Source: Plotosus lineatus (taxonomy: Eukaryota; Chordata; Actinopteri; Siluriformes; Plotosidae). Taken from it: 64,000 nt of DNA. Within the stretch, counting starts at the first letter, position 1, and each line of letters begins with the position of its first letter. The notes under the pieces are model-generated. The model made no database searches, was not told where the DNA came from, and saw nothing but the letters and a program-made list of their open reading frames with translations. The position numbers were made by a program, and so were the translations under genes. Of this stretch, positions 44,966 through 56,216 are shown piece after piece. Where the stretch lies: positions 17,092,348-17,156,347 of the forward strand of contig CM045737.1 in NCBI GenBank assembly GCA_024760905.1. Direction: 5' to 3'.

Positions 44966-46110
44966 CCTCATTCATCAGCTCTTCAAAGTACTCTTTCCAT
45001 CTTCCCAGCACACTTCTGTCATCAGGGAAAATGTATTTCCCTCTCTGTCCTTTATCACTCTAACTTGCTGCACATCTTTACCATCTCTATTTCTATGCTG
45101 TACTAACCTGTATGAATCATTTTCTCCCTCCTTACTGTCCAACCAATCATATAAGTCATCATCCACCTTCTGTTTGGCCTTTGACACCACTACCTTCGCC
45201 TTACGCTGTGTCTCCCTGTACTCCTGTTTTTACTCTCTTCGGTCCTCTCTGTGTCCCACATCTTCTTGGCTAACCTCTTCTTTTGTACACACTCCTGCAC
45301 TTCCTCATTCCACCACCAAGTCTCCTTATCTACTTTCCTTCCAGATGACACACCAAGTATTCTCCTACCTGTCTCCCTGATCACATTGGCTGTGGTTGAC
45401 CAGTCATCTGGAAGCACTACCTGACTACCCAAAGCCCGTTTCAACTCCTCCTTGAAGACAACACGACACTCTTCCTTTTTCAGCTTCCACCACTTTGTCT
45501 TCTGCTCTGCCTTTGCCTTCTTCATTTTCTTCACCATCAGCGTCATCCTGCACACCACCATTCTATGCTTTTTGGCAACACTCTCAGCCACTACTACTTT
45601 GCAGTCACTGACTTCCTTCAAATTACATCGCCTGCACAAGATGTAGTCTACCTGTGTGCTCCTACTTCCGCTTTCATAAGTCACCCTATGCTCCTGTCTC
45701 GTCTGGAAGAAAGTATTCACTACAGCCATTTCCATCCTTTTTGCAAAATTGATCATCTGTCCTTCTGTGTTCCTGTCCTGGATACCAAACCTGGCCATCA
45801 CTTCCTCATCCCCTCTGTTGCCTGCACCAACATGTCCATTGAAGTCTGTCCCAATGACCACTCTTTCACCTCTGGGGGTACTCTGCATCACTTCATCTAA
45901 CTCACTCTGCTTACGGACACGCCTCCCACTTCTCCTTCTTCGACGTCTTTGACCAACAGTAGTCCAATTTCCACCAGCACCCTGTTGGTTAACAGCACTG
46001 ATGGCAGTCATTGTTAACCCGGGCCTCGACCGATCCGGTATGAATTTCGTTTTGATCATTTGCATGAGAAATGTGGCATTTGGTGGCGCTGGATGCACCT
46101 TCTCTCTGCA
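44506..46110 (-). mobile_element. RTE-like LINE copy D, middle part, inactivated
   Basis: From 46110 leftward: 5' region with 'gcgctggatgcaccttctct', an N-terminal frame P-D-R-S-R-P-G-L-T, then an in-frame jump from R-V-R-K-Q to S-E-L-D-E-V-M that removes the first endonuclease motifs. D-F-N-G-H-V-G-A-G-N follows, then D-Y-I-L-C-R-R, a long Lys/Glu region with W-W-W-N-E-E, and the start of the RT (N-Y-R-G-I-K, Q-F-G-F-M-P-R-K-S-T-T). It stops before the RT catalytic box. A T run plus (CT)n at 44907-44960 interrupts the frame. Confidence 0.88.
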
Positions 46111-46314
46111 GAAAATCATCGTTTTTGATGGTTTTGTTTTTTGAGGACAAATAAGTTTTAAAAAGACACCAAATTATAATTTAACTGGTTGTTTACTCAA
46201 AATAAATGCAAGCATGTTCAGAGCACTAATTTATATTACATTGATTTTTTTTTTTTTGTTTCTTTTTTCTGAGTGGTAAAAGATGGATGGAGGAAATGTT
46301 GCAAATATTGGACT

Positions 46315-46548
46315 GGGGATTTCGCTCAGTTGGTAGTGTTTGCTTTATCCTCCGGAAGGTCGGAGTTCGAATCCGGCCACGTCATACCATGAGACGTTAA
46401 AATTTGACAGTTGTTGCGTCCTGCTTGGCGCTCAGCATCAAAGGATAGAACAACGCAATAACTGGCGCTGCACAGTGGCGACAGGTGCCCAGAGCACAAA
46501 AAAACAAAATTTCATGTAATGTACTTTGACAATAAAGAGTTATCATTA
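46315..46548 (+). mobile_element. tRNA-derived SINE, family S3
   Basis: A box TTTCGCTCAGTTGG, B box GGAGTTCGAATCC, body 'cctgcttggcgctcagcatc', 'ctggcgctgcacagtggcga', tail 'gtactttgacaataaagagt'. Same family as 42078-42330. Confidence 0.88.
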
Positions 46549-48272
46549 ACTGAACACTCCCCAGTGTGCTTTGAGCATAATATTCAGTATGGATAAAGCG
46601 CAATATAAAACTACTACTACAAATGAAAACTTGGTAGCTGGCTGAGGAAAATAAATCTGTTTAATTGATTCTGTGCTTTCCTCAGTAATTTTCAACATAA
46701 CCAAACTTTCAAGGAATGGAAGCCATGCCTTTATGGTTATGTTCGCTTCATGGTTAGGTATTTTGATGGAAGTGCCTGGAACACTAAAGGAATAATGCCA
46801 ATTGACCCCAGGATGGTGAAAAATGGTCAGTCTGGCTTTCTCAAAACACATCAGAAGTGCCGTCTGTTGGCTGCCATGTTGGGCACATGCACTTCATTTT
46901 GTGTGCCTGATTCTCCACATAATTTTGAGACAAGAAAAGCAGTAATTTGGCAGGTTGTGTGAGGGCTGAATGCTGTATACACATTGTTGCATCTGCAGTG
47001 AAAGCAGTCACCATAACAGTATACACTACCACCTGTTTACAGTTGTCTGCAATAAATATTTGCTGCTGTTGTTTGCGCAGAATACTTGTGCTGGCATTTT
47101 CATTGTGTGAAAAACAATCTACAATTGGGTTGTTCGGACTGAATGGAGTACAGTGCTACTGGTGAAAAATGTCTCACCATCAATTTGCTTTTAGAACATG
47201 ATGACATTTCCATGAATTTTTCTGATATAATTGTACCCACCAAGCCAAACAAATATGGCTTTTGAACTATAATCTCCCTTTAGATGAATGTGCCCAAGTT
47301 TGGTTGCAATAGGCTATTCTCTTCCTGAGAATGCTTTTGAATTTTTCTTTTTGCTGAGTAAACCTATCTCGCACATCTATTTATCCCTCTGTCCCGGCCA
47401 TCCTTCCAGTGTTTGTGTGTGTTTTGAGTACAGCCTGTCAGGAGGATTTGATTTCACCCACAGACAACCTGTGGTGTGTTCTTCAAAATTGCTGGGTTTT
47501 TTTTTTTTTTTTTGAGGTTCCATAATTGAATCATACCTCAGTGTTGTGTGACTCCCAGATTGCTTCGTAAACACCAGCCCCGCAACATCCTCATACTTAA
47601 AATAATACCCTACAGTACTGGGCTTAAGCAACACCTTAGCAGATTAAAAACAGCTTAACTGTAATTCTATGTTGTATGTTTTGGTGTTGATGTGCAGATT
47701 TTTATCTACAGGTTGATGTAGAAGGTCTATTTTAGGTTCAGTTTCTCTGATAAACAGTTTAGGGATTACTACAGTTTTATGACCCAAGAGGTCTTAAGAG
47801 GATCAGTCTCCTTGGTGTGCCCCCTGGTGGGGCTTTTCTCTGCTCTCATCCCCTTGGATGTAGACGTGACATTTCAAATAAGTGTGCACACACACGGACA
47901 CTCATGCCCCCCTCCCCCCTTTCCCCCTTTCACTCCCTCACAGCTATGCCCAGGCAGAGTAATCCCTGGACACATGCTCAACAGTACCGACAGTGAGTGG
48001 TCACTGCCGTCTCATTCCCTTTCATCTGGCCACTCCTTGGTCCTCTTCTTTTTCCCTCTTCTCTTCCTTCCTTTCCATGAGCCTCTTATTTTTTTTAATT
48101 TATTTTCTTTTTAATCAGAGCAGTTTGTGTGGCACTGGTGTGAAATTGTACATGCCAGTTCTCTCTGAGTGGTAATATCTGTAATAACTCAGCCCCTCCC
48201 TTCCATTTCTCTCCTTTTCTTCTCCGTCACTCTTCACCATCTCTATCCATCTGCACATCCTTTCACACTCAG
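46549..48272. other. Intron 4 sequence, nothing recognised
   Basis: A T run at 47498-47512 and a pyrimidine-rich zone at 48190-48270 (the tract before the candidate exon). No repeat family named. Confidence 0.45.
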
Positions 48273-48317
48273 CTGAGCAGACTTGACTTGTGTTTGGAAG
48301 ACGCAGACAGGGCTGAG
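48273..48317 (+). CDS. Candidate 45-nt cassette exon of ppp1r13b
   Basis: A long pyrimidine-rich tract (48188-48270) and acceptor CACACTCAG precede it, and a near-perfect donor GAG|GTAAGG closes it. It is exactly 15 codons and open in phase 0, the phase of the surrounding exon 4 / exon 5 junction, giving L-S-R-L-D-L-C-L-E-D-A-D-R-A-E. Inclusion would lengthen the linker after residue 116. I know of no ASPP1 isoform with it, and chance could produce this. Confidence 0.3.
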
Positions 48318-49272
48318 GTAAGGATGCTTCAGTTTTTCCTGATAAATATTCCTCTAACTGCTATTTTAAAGTCACCATAGTCCTGCAGGTTACTGAAAGA
48401 TTCATTTCAATGTTTTTTGTTTTGAAAATATATTCCACACACTTGTGGAGTTGTACTTGGATTGTAGTGTGCTGGTGTAATGTTGTGGTGCGTGCCATCC
48501 GTGACCAGCGGAGATGTGGCGCTGCAGAACTCTGCACTATGTGGGCAGATTAACTTTACCAGAGTTAATGCTTTTTTTTCCTGTATGTGTAGGCGGTTTT
48601 GCCCTGCAGGGAGTGTATATTCAAGTCTTTTCTGTATTTTTGATATGAGCTGCCTAAAATCTCTCTAGCTGTACTCATGTTGGTAAGCAGAGCATACAAA
48701 CATAACTTTCGGCTGGGATTAGTGTTATGGTCATTGATGTTAGGATTTTATATATTATATTTTAAGACTGTACTGTTATACTATTGTATTAACCTATTTC
48801 AGTTTGTTTTTTTTTTTTTGGATGATTTTTGGTTATCCTGCTTAGAACTCCATTATTCACTTTGCACTGACGGCCAAGCACATATCTCAGCTTGGGGACA
48901 ACAAGCTTTACTGCTCTACACTGAACAATGTAGGGAGAAGCAAATTATATATGGTTGCCTTTAGTTTAAATATCTGATGTGTTCATGATGCTCTGTGCTG
49001 ACCAACATGTGACTTTTTGTGCTATTTGCAGTAAGGTTTGATCTGTATATGTTTTAGGTATGCATAAAAATGGTGTTTTGTGTCGAATTTTAAAATATTT
49101 TTTTTTATAGTCTGCAGCAAATTTAGCCCGCTACTCAGCAGCCCCTTGCTTAGTCAGGACTTTAGTTAAATGGCCTTGTTGGCATTTCTTGAATAATTTC
49201 TCATGCTGTTCCTGTCTATTTTAAAAATTTTTTTTTTTTAATCTAGCAATCGATACAAATAAAAATGTAGTA
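48318..49272. other. Intron 4 sequence, nothing recognised
   Basis: T runs at 48808-48820 and 49229-49239. No gene. Confidence 0.45.
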
Positions 49273-50218
49273 CAGACGCTCCCCGACTGACGTTCATCCG
49301 TTTTACGTTTTTTTCCATTTTACGCCCCCCCCCCCCCCCCAAGTCAAATTTTGAGTTTAGACGTACCTACGTAGTATGCTGACGTAATGATGCAATGATG
49401 CTGTATTCATTGTTTACAAACTACAGACGAGTGTGTATACATATATACACACACACATCTATATTATATAGCGCGTTACCCTTGTGTTAAGACGTTGTCT
49501 CTGTGATCTTTGTGTTTACACTGTTTTGCGGACTTTTGTAACCCTAAGCAAATCTGGTTGGTCAGAAGTGTAAGCCTACTAGCATGGGTGCAAGTCTCAT
49601 ACACAGAGATGAATTAATTATCTGCTCAGATTGGCACAATCTTTATTATCTTTTAGCAGAATCCTAAGAGTGTATACTTATTTTTATATTAATATTCATT
49701 CGGATTTGTGCTTGTTCTTTGTATGCATCTCTTGAATAAAGTTGACTTACTTACTTACACAAAAGAAAGAACTCTCCGCTTTGTTGACTTTGCTCCACTT
49801 TGAATCAGTGCAGGCAAAACGAGTTCAATGGCACCCTTGTGCACTTGAAAGACCGGAAGTCTGTATAACCCACATCAAGTACACTACTTTTGCAAGTCCA
49901 CTACTTTCGGTATTGCGCGCTTCACATATTGTAAGCGTTGATTGACTGTTTTACGCTTCATATAAAGTAACTCGGTATAAATAAGTGACTTATTTGAAAT
50001 TAATGTTTATATTATTTGATGTATTTGAAATTATTTTACAATGTTATGTTTATAATAATTGATTTAGGGGTGTTTTATGAGATACGGTAATGGTATTTAT
50101 AGATGTATAGTACAGTGTGAGCGTCACACGTCATACGTCACTGTAACAACTTGCGTTCACTTTCAACTTGCGTTCGGCCGTCCGGAACCAATTAAAAATG
50201 TAAGTCGGGGAGCGTCTG
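49273..50218. mobile_element. pogo/Tigger-like element, family T2, both ends
   Basis: CAGACGCTCCCCGACT at the left and its exact reverse complement at the right, with TA outside both ends: the pogo/Tigger signature. The interior matches 18797-19692, including the poly(C) run at 49326-49341 and the former transposase start, whose ATG has become CTG (49553). Confidence 0.92.
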
Positions 50219-51334
50219 TACATCATAAAAGGACAGGTGAATTACTTTTGACTTTGCAGTACAACACTTCTGTTCGTGCAGTCTTATAGTATGCCATTCT
50301 TATTACATCTTTGTGACTACATTTTCCAGTCTGCATAGTGAAGTTGTATTTGCCCCTGGGGGGGGGGGGGGGGGGAGCCGTGGTGCAAATAATGGCTTAT
50401 GTAGTCAGTAAAAGCACCGAAGCTGACTTTCCACCCTGCAGCTGCGCTGGGATTGCAGGTTCTGTTGATGAATGCATGCTTCTTCATTGCATTCTCCAGA
50501 GAACATGGCCTTGGGCTGAGGAGATGACAGGAGCAGCTTTTAACACGGCCTATACACTGACCTGTTTCTTTTGTCGTTTCTTGAATGAGCACCAGATTAT
50601 TGAGACTTCTGTGTCTGCAGATGTTACCAAAAAGAAACTCTAGTTCTTTGTGTTTGGCTCCCTCAAAGAAAGAAAAGAAGAAAATTGAAAAAAAAAAAAA
50701 AAAATCTGAAAAATTACAGGGTTGCTTTATAGAAAACCACATGAACTGCATTTCCTGACTACAATCTTTGTTCTGTGCTGTTGTAAATAGACATTTGTGG
50801 TGAAAAAAACAACTACATTTTATGTATAACACACTTTACATTTTAAACAAATATAAAAATGCTAAAATATAAGATCATATATGTCAGCCATTAAACTGTT
50901 GCGTTTCAGATTTCACTTCTATATTAAACCCTGCCATGATAAGCTACTTTTCTGTTCTTAGGAGATGGACAGCAGAAATTGCACAGTGGCATTTGGTTGT
51001 ACTTGGAGGATATGAGTGACAGATGCAGGATAGGTGAAGAATGAAGGAGGCTCTTTCGCCCTTCAAAAAAAATCTTGAAGTTCACTTATCTGAATTTTTG
51101 CAGAAATCACTTGAAAATGTTGCAGGTGCTCGAGTAGCCTTTTTCTTTACTATTTGGAGTAGGCTGGATTATCTGTATGTCATAAGGGTGTTGATGAAAA
51201 GTTTTTAATCAAAAGTTGTGCTAACAATCGCAATCATGATCCCAATTTGCCACAGCTGTATTCTGATGTTACGTCAAAGGAAATTGGAAAACATCTGCGC
51301 TTACTGGAAGAATCACTGCCCAGCCAAAAAGAAA
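50219..51334. other. Intron 4 sequence; G run at 50358-50375
   Basis: G run of about 17 at 50358 and A run at 50690-50704. Nothing else recognised. Confidence 0.5.
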
Positions 51335-52405
51335 AAAAAGGTTGTACACACGAATGTGGTCTCACCTTTTGGCCTTGTTTACAGTATGTAATTATGCCAT
51401 TGTTGAACAAACTTAAGCAACACGACACTTTATTTCCATCCAGTGTTTGGTTCATTTCCTTCTGACGTCTTGAACTGATTGGGGGGGCTAAACCACTCAA
51501 AGTCTTCAACAGCATATCCTGAAATCTTTCATTAGGCTTAAGGTCAGAACTCTGGGGTGCCAATACATATTCACCCATTCATTTTCTGAGCCGCTTAATC
51601 CTAATGAGGGTCACGGAGGCTGGCACCCATTTCAGCTGACTCTAAGTGAGAACAGTACAACCGGGACAGCTTGTCAGGCCATCGCAGGGCCAACATTCTC
51701 ACAACTTTTCATCCCTAGGGCTGATTTAGAATAGCCAATTAGCCCACTGTGCATGTTTTTGGACTGTGGGAGGAAACCAGAGTATCCGGAGAAAACCCAC
51801 TCAAGCATGGGAAGAACCAGCAAACTTCACACAGAAACGCCTGAGCGGGACCTCATCAGAAAATCCTTTTTTTTTTTTTTTTTTTTTTTGGCTTCAGAAT
51901 GTAAATTTGGAATCAAAGTGCGGGAATTGGCAGACAGTACCAACGGCAACATACATGAAATGCAGGTGTATACGGGAAAAGTGAAACTGGTCACCCAGAA
52001 GATGGTCTCAGCGCTCGTTACTGACCACACCAGGGATCTTGTGGAGGGGAAAAGCCCTATGTGTATATGGACAACTTCTTTTCCATTTAAAAATACCTTC
52101 TATGTATAATCAATCAATGTTCATCGTAAGTATAAGAGCGTTTGCAGCTTGAATATCTAACATCAGGCTGCACGATCTCTGCAACTCTGGATCACGTTAG
52201 ACTGACCACTTCAGTGGTTCCCGGGGTTTGAAAGCTCAGTTTTCATCACTGCTACAGTGATTCGCCAGGATGTGGGTGTAATAAAACAGCACCACTACAG
52301 TGGTGGTAGTGAATAGGTCAATTCATTTTATTTCCAAATTAATGCTGTGATCAAGGCTAAATGCACTCCATGAAAATATGAGTGACTTTTATTGACTGGG
52401 CAGTG
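51335..52405 (-). pseudogene. Tc1-like transposon remnant, interrupted
   Basis: 51335-51570 and 52340-52405 match the Tc1-like remnant at 18240-18780 ('gtctcaccttttggccttgt', 'aggtcagaactctggggtgc', 'gtgatcaaggctaaatgc'). A minus-strand SINE lies between them. The part 51890-52340 is not clearly Tc1. Confidence 0.55.
51571..51862 (-). mobile_element. SINE with L2-type tail, minus strand
   Basis: Antisense L2-type tail ('ctgagccgcttaatcctaat', 'ggctggcacccatttcagct'), then 'tttttggactgtgggaggaa', 'accagagtatccggagaaaa', 'gggaagaaccagcaaacttc'. Inserted into the Tc1-like remnant. A T run follows at 51867-51889. Confidence 0.75.
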
Positions 52406-53699
52406 TATGCACATTGGAGGAAATTGTATAAATCATGGAAAACTTTGGGGAAGAGTGAAATAAGTGTTGAAAAAATTGGTGTGCGTGTGTGTCTTCAGGG
52501 TTCAGTGGATAAACCTGGAAAAATCATTGTAACATTGGTATAAAATTTAGGGAAAGATATAGAGGCATCCCGGTCACATTTCTTGTACTTTTGAGAGGTT
52601 TATCAATGAGATTGAGATATAAATAATATCAGATGAAACATCAGAATCTCATTGGGTAACAGTTGGAGAAGATCAGTACATAGAACAAAATCAGCTGTCA
52701 TGTTGGTATTTGATCGACTCGAATCGGGATCATGTTTGCCGTTGTATGAGTTCACCTTAAGATCAGAGGCTTTTTCAGCAACACCCTTATGTCATCCTGC
52801 CTAATCTAAATAACACGGTTGTCTGCAAAATTTTTACAGTGATTTATGCAAAAAAATCCTGATGATTGTAAGCACTTCCCAATCCTTCTCTTACACCTTT
52901 TTAAGGACATTTCATGAAGTCATTTTCTTTAGCACCCATGTGATGCTGAGAAACAGAGTGCTGTGTGTGCAAATACACACTAACCTTGTTGCCCTTTAAG
53001 CCATGAATCACTTCGCACACCAACCGAGTGAAATCATTTCTGCCGTAATGAACTTTGGAGGCTTGCCAAGCTGCTCATGACTATACGCAGTGCACGGTGT
53101 CATTATTGATCATGAGCTGTACTAATACATCTACACACCCTAATCAGTTGTGTGTTTGTGTGTGTGTTGTTTTGGGGTTGGTTTTTTTTTGTTGTTTTTT
53201 TGAAGCAACTTTCACATATATTCAAAAGATTATTATAGGTATTAGTAGTAATATGAAATCACTTTTTTATGTTGGACTTTTGACTGGGTTTTGCAAGTTT
53301 GGCAGCGTTCAAGGTTTTATTTTTGGCATAAGCATGACAAAAAAACGACCGAATGTTGTCTTGTATGTTGACTTGAATTGTTTGAAATCTATCCTGAGAT
53401 GGGACTGAGGTTAGATGACACTGGTCAACCAGAAAAGAAGGCTATAAATTTTACAAGCCACAGGTCTTCATTAGCAACATTGCAGCAACTGTGCTTTCTA
53501 TGGTTATGGAGAACACGAGCTCGCTGTTACGTATGGGCTAAAGGCTGTAAAGATCACACAGTTCTAATGGCAAAGTAGGGTGATTTGTAAAGGTTAGTGT
53601 CCAGCAGTAATTAAAACTACAATTATAAGGTTTTATTAAGTAGTAATTCTTCTGAGGTGTAAAATTGCACTGAAAACTTATTAAATGTCTGTTTGATAG
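52406..53699. other. Intron 4 sequence, nothing recognised
   Basis: Short GT and T tracts at 53140-53200. No gene. Confidence 0.45.
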
Positions 53700-53960
53700 T
53701 CTGTCTTCCTTTCGGCTTTTTCCCTTTTACTCGGGAGTTGCCACAGCGAATCATCTGATTCGCATGTTTTGATTTGGCAGAGGTTTTTACGTCGGATGCC
53801 CTTCCTGTCGCAACCCTTTTTGGCAAGGGACAGAAACACGCTGACGACTTTGCAACCTACACTTGTCGAAAATCAGCAATGGTTCTTTTACATGTTTCTC
53901 ACCATAGACAGTGAGAGACATGGCCCGCCTTTGATAACCCAGTTAGCTGCACTGGGGGGG
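53700..53960 (-). mobile_element. SINE-I, minus strand, head missing
   Basis: Tail 'tctgtcttcctttcggcttt', 'gcgaatcatctgattcgcat', 'tcggatgcccttcctgtcgc' then core, ending at the C-run junction. TGATAG borders both sides as a possible short TSD. Confidence 0.9.
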
Positions 53961-54939
53961 ACAGTGATAGAGTATGGATGAGTATATATCGGTTACATCA
54001 TTTACGTTAGCTTGCGTTACAACTTTGATATTTTGAGGGAAATTCTTCTAAAAGGCTAATATTCAGAAGGATTGGTAGATATAATTACATGATGGAGGTT
54101 TTCCTGACTTTAATGTTCTTTAGTGTAATATAATATTAGCAACTCGGCTGTAGCAGACATGCTATTAATGTCCATTAGTATGGTTTCTGCTTTATCCCTG
54201 CAGTGTGTGTGAGAGCGAGAGAGGTACGTGTGTTTATACGTAAATACATGCATATAGAGTGTGGTTACAGCTGTTAGGGAAATCCATTTCCATTACAGGG
54301 GGTGTACTTGATCTGATTAGTCTTGTACCAGATCTTCTGGGGTGTTTTATATGCAGTGGCAAATACCTTGAACCAAAGAAGGACAGTCATTGAAATGGAT
54401 AGTAATGTCTGATTGATGCATGTGGGGAGCAATAGCGAGCATGTCTGCTGCAATCCCACTGAAGAGCCACTGTAGCACAAATTGCAGGCTATTATAGAAA
54501 AATGACAGAATGCAGAGCATTCCAGCTTGCTGTGTACAGGGCTGCCTGGCTGGGTTGTCTTAATATTATGGGGTATGTGTAAATAAACTTGTTTATACTG
54601 GCCTTTATATATTTGTATGACTGTAGGCTGCTTTTTTTACGAATAAGAAGAGAAAGATCCACTTTATATTTTTAGGTATAATAGCGTCTAAATGATGGAG
54701 AGAAGCTGATCAGTGAGAAGAATCAGGCAAGTCCTTGAATAAAGAAATTAAAAATGATGAGCAAATGGGTGAATTTTAAAAGTTTGCTTCATCACACTGA
54801 TTTAAAATGATTTGGTTTGATCTTGGCCTGATTTGTTCTTGTGCCCTGAGGCTGAATTCTTATTTTTTATATTCTTCACGGGTTTGTCTACTAGTAAGTC
54901 GGGGAAATGTGACTTTAAAACCATTTTCTCCTGCAGAGG
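53961..54939. other. Intron 4 sequence, nothing recognised
   Basis: No repeat or gene recognised. Confidence 0.45.
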
Positions 54940-55149
54940 CGAAAGAGGAAGAGTTAGATTGTGTAAGAAAGACCTCGGAATACTGCATTGAACAGCATGT
55001 CCGCTCATACGGCGTTGTCTGAGGCTCAGCGGTTTCAGATGCAATCACTGATTTTCTCCGAGTTGGAACGCGAGAGTGCGTGGTGTTGGCGTGTCTGGTC
55101 TCCCCTCCTCTCCTCTCTTCCCTTTTTTCCTTCTCTTCTTTCCTCTTAG
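54940..55149 (+). promoter_or_regulatory. CpG-containing patch before a candidate exon
   Basis: More CpG than the surrounding intron ('cgctcatacggcgttgtctg', 'tccgagttggaacgcgagag') and an ATG at 54997 opening 50 codons. It passes into a 60-nt pyrimidine tract ending TTTCCTCTTAG at 55149. Could be an internal promoter or simply intron. Confidence 0.25.
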
Positions 55150-55293
55150 CCTGCAGGGTGTAAAACGTGCTTTGGAGGAGATTATACCATGGAATTTAAA
55201 CATGTGGAGGCACTACAGGAATTTACACAGTCAGGACAGTGCGGTAGAATTAAAGTGTGCTCATGCAAAATATTATGGAGGAAATTTTTTCAG
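55150..55293 (+). CDS. Candidate 144-nt alternative exon of ppp1r13b
   Basis: A very strong pyrimidine tract and acceptor (TTCTTTCCTCTTAG) and a donor TTTTCAG|GTAACA bound a piece of exactly 48 codons, fully open in phase 0, matching the flanking exons 4 and 5. Within it ATACCATGG at 55184-55192 gives a well-placed Met (55189), from which 35 codons run in frame into exon 5 (V-A-N-P-R-V-E-L). It could be a cassette exon or the coding start of a short isoform lacking the ubiquitin-like domain. One other frame is also open, so chance remains possible. Confidence 0.35.
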
Positions 55294-56216
55294 GTAACAA
55301 TCTTCTATTAAACATTGAACTTTACATAGGAAGGAAATTGTGAATATTCTACTGATGATGACTTTTCCACTATTTGAAAAAAATTGAATCTTTTATTTGG
55401 ATCAGTTTTGCATTGTCTTTTTGTTATTGAAGTCTGGAGCGAATGTGCTTAGAGATGTCTGACCATCCCGGCACACTCCCTTTAACTGTTAGTTTTGCAT
55501 GCAGGGTTTACATTCACACACTCAGCGGTTTCATGGTTTCATCTATAATGTTAGCTGTGTCACCAGAAGCATGTGTAATAAATGATGGGACACATGCACA
55601 TTGTATTGTCATCAACACGTGCCACTCATTCTTTGTTATTAATGTAGATGTATTAACGGAATAGATTATTCCGTAAACAGATTACAGATTATTTTGTGTG
55701 TGTGCGCCAAGAATAGATTTGGCCCCTGGCTGTAGGTGACCCAGCAATGCTGCTCTATACGAGCCTGTGTAGGAGTTAAATAATGGATTATTACACTTGT
55801 GTAGACAATAAGTGCCGTCACTGTTCGCTGGTCTGGATGTTTACATAAGAAGATAAAATGTCCCTAAAGTGTCAAGAAAATTTAAACACACTTCAACTTC
55901 TTTCAGTAACTGTATTCAATACAGCAAAACATGTTACTTTAGCAATACAAGTGCAGTATTACAAACAAAGTGTTTCCTTTAGAGAGGCCACGTTTTGGAC
56001 TGATGTCCTGTTTCATACATTGTTAGAAGTTTAGGATAAGTTGATATTAAATTGTTTGTAGAATTGTTCAGTTTTTCCTGAGACCGGGGGGGGGTTTATG
56101 TTTTTTATACAATACAACAGACCAAAAATATGAGCGTAAACTATAAATATTTTTATTTTGCCCTTGCTTGTATTCTCAATGAAGCCTGAACTTCTGCATT
56201 GATTTAAATTTTAATA
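55294..56216. other. Intron 4 sequence, nothing recognised
   Basis: No repeat or gene recognised. Confidence 0.45.
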
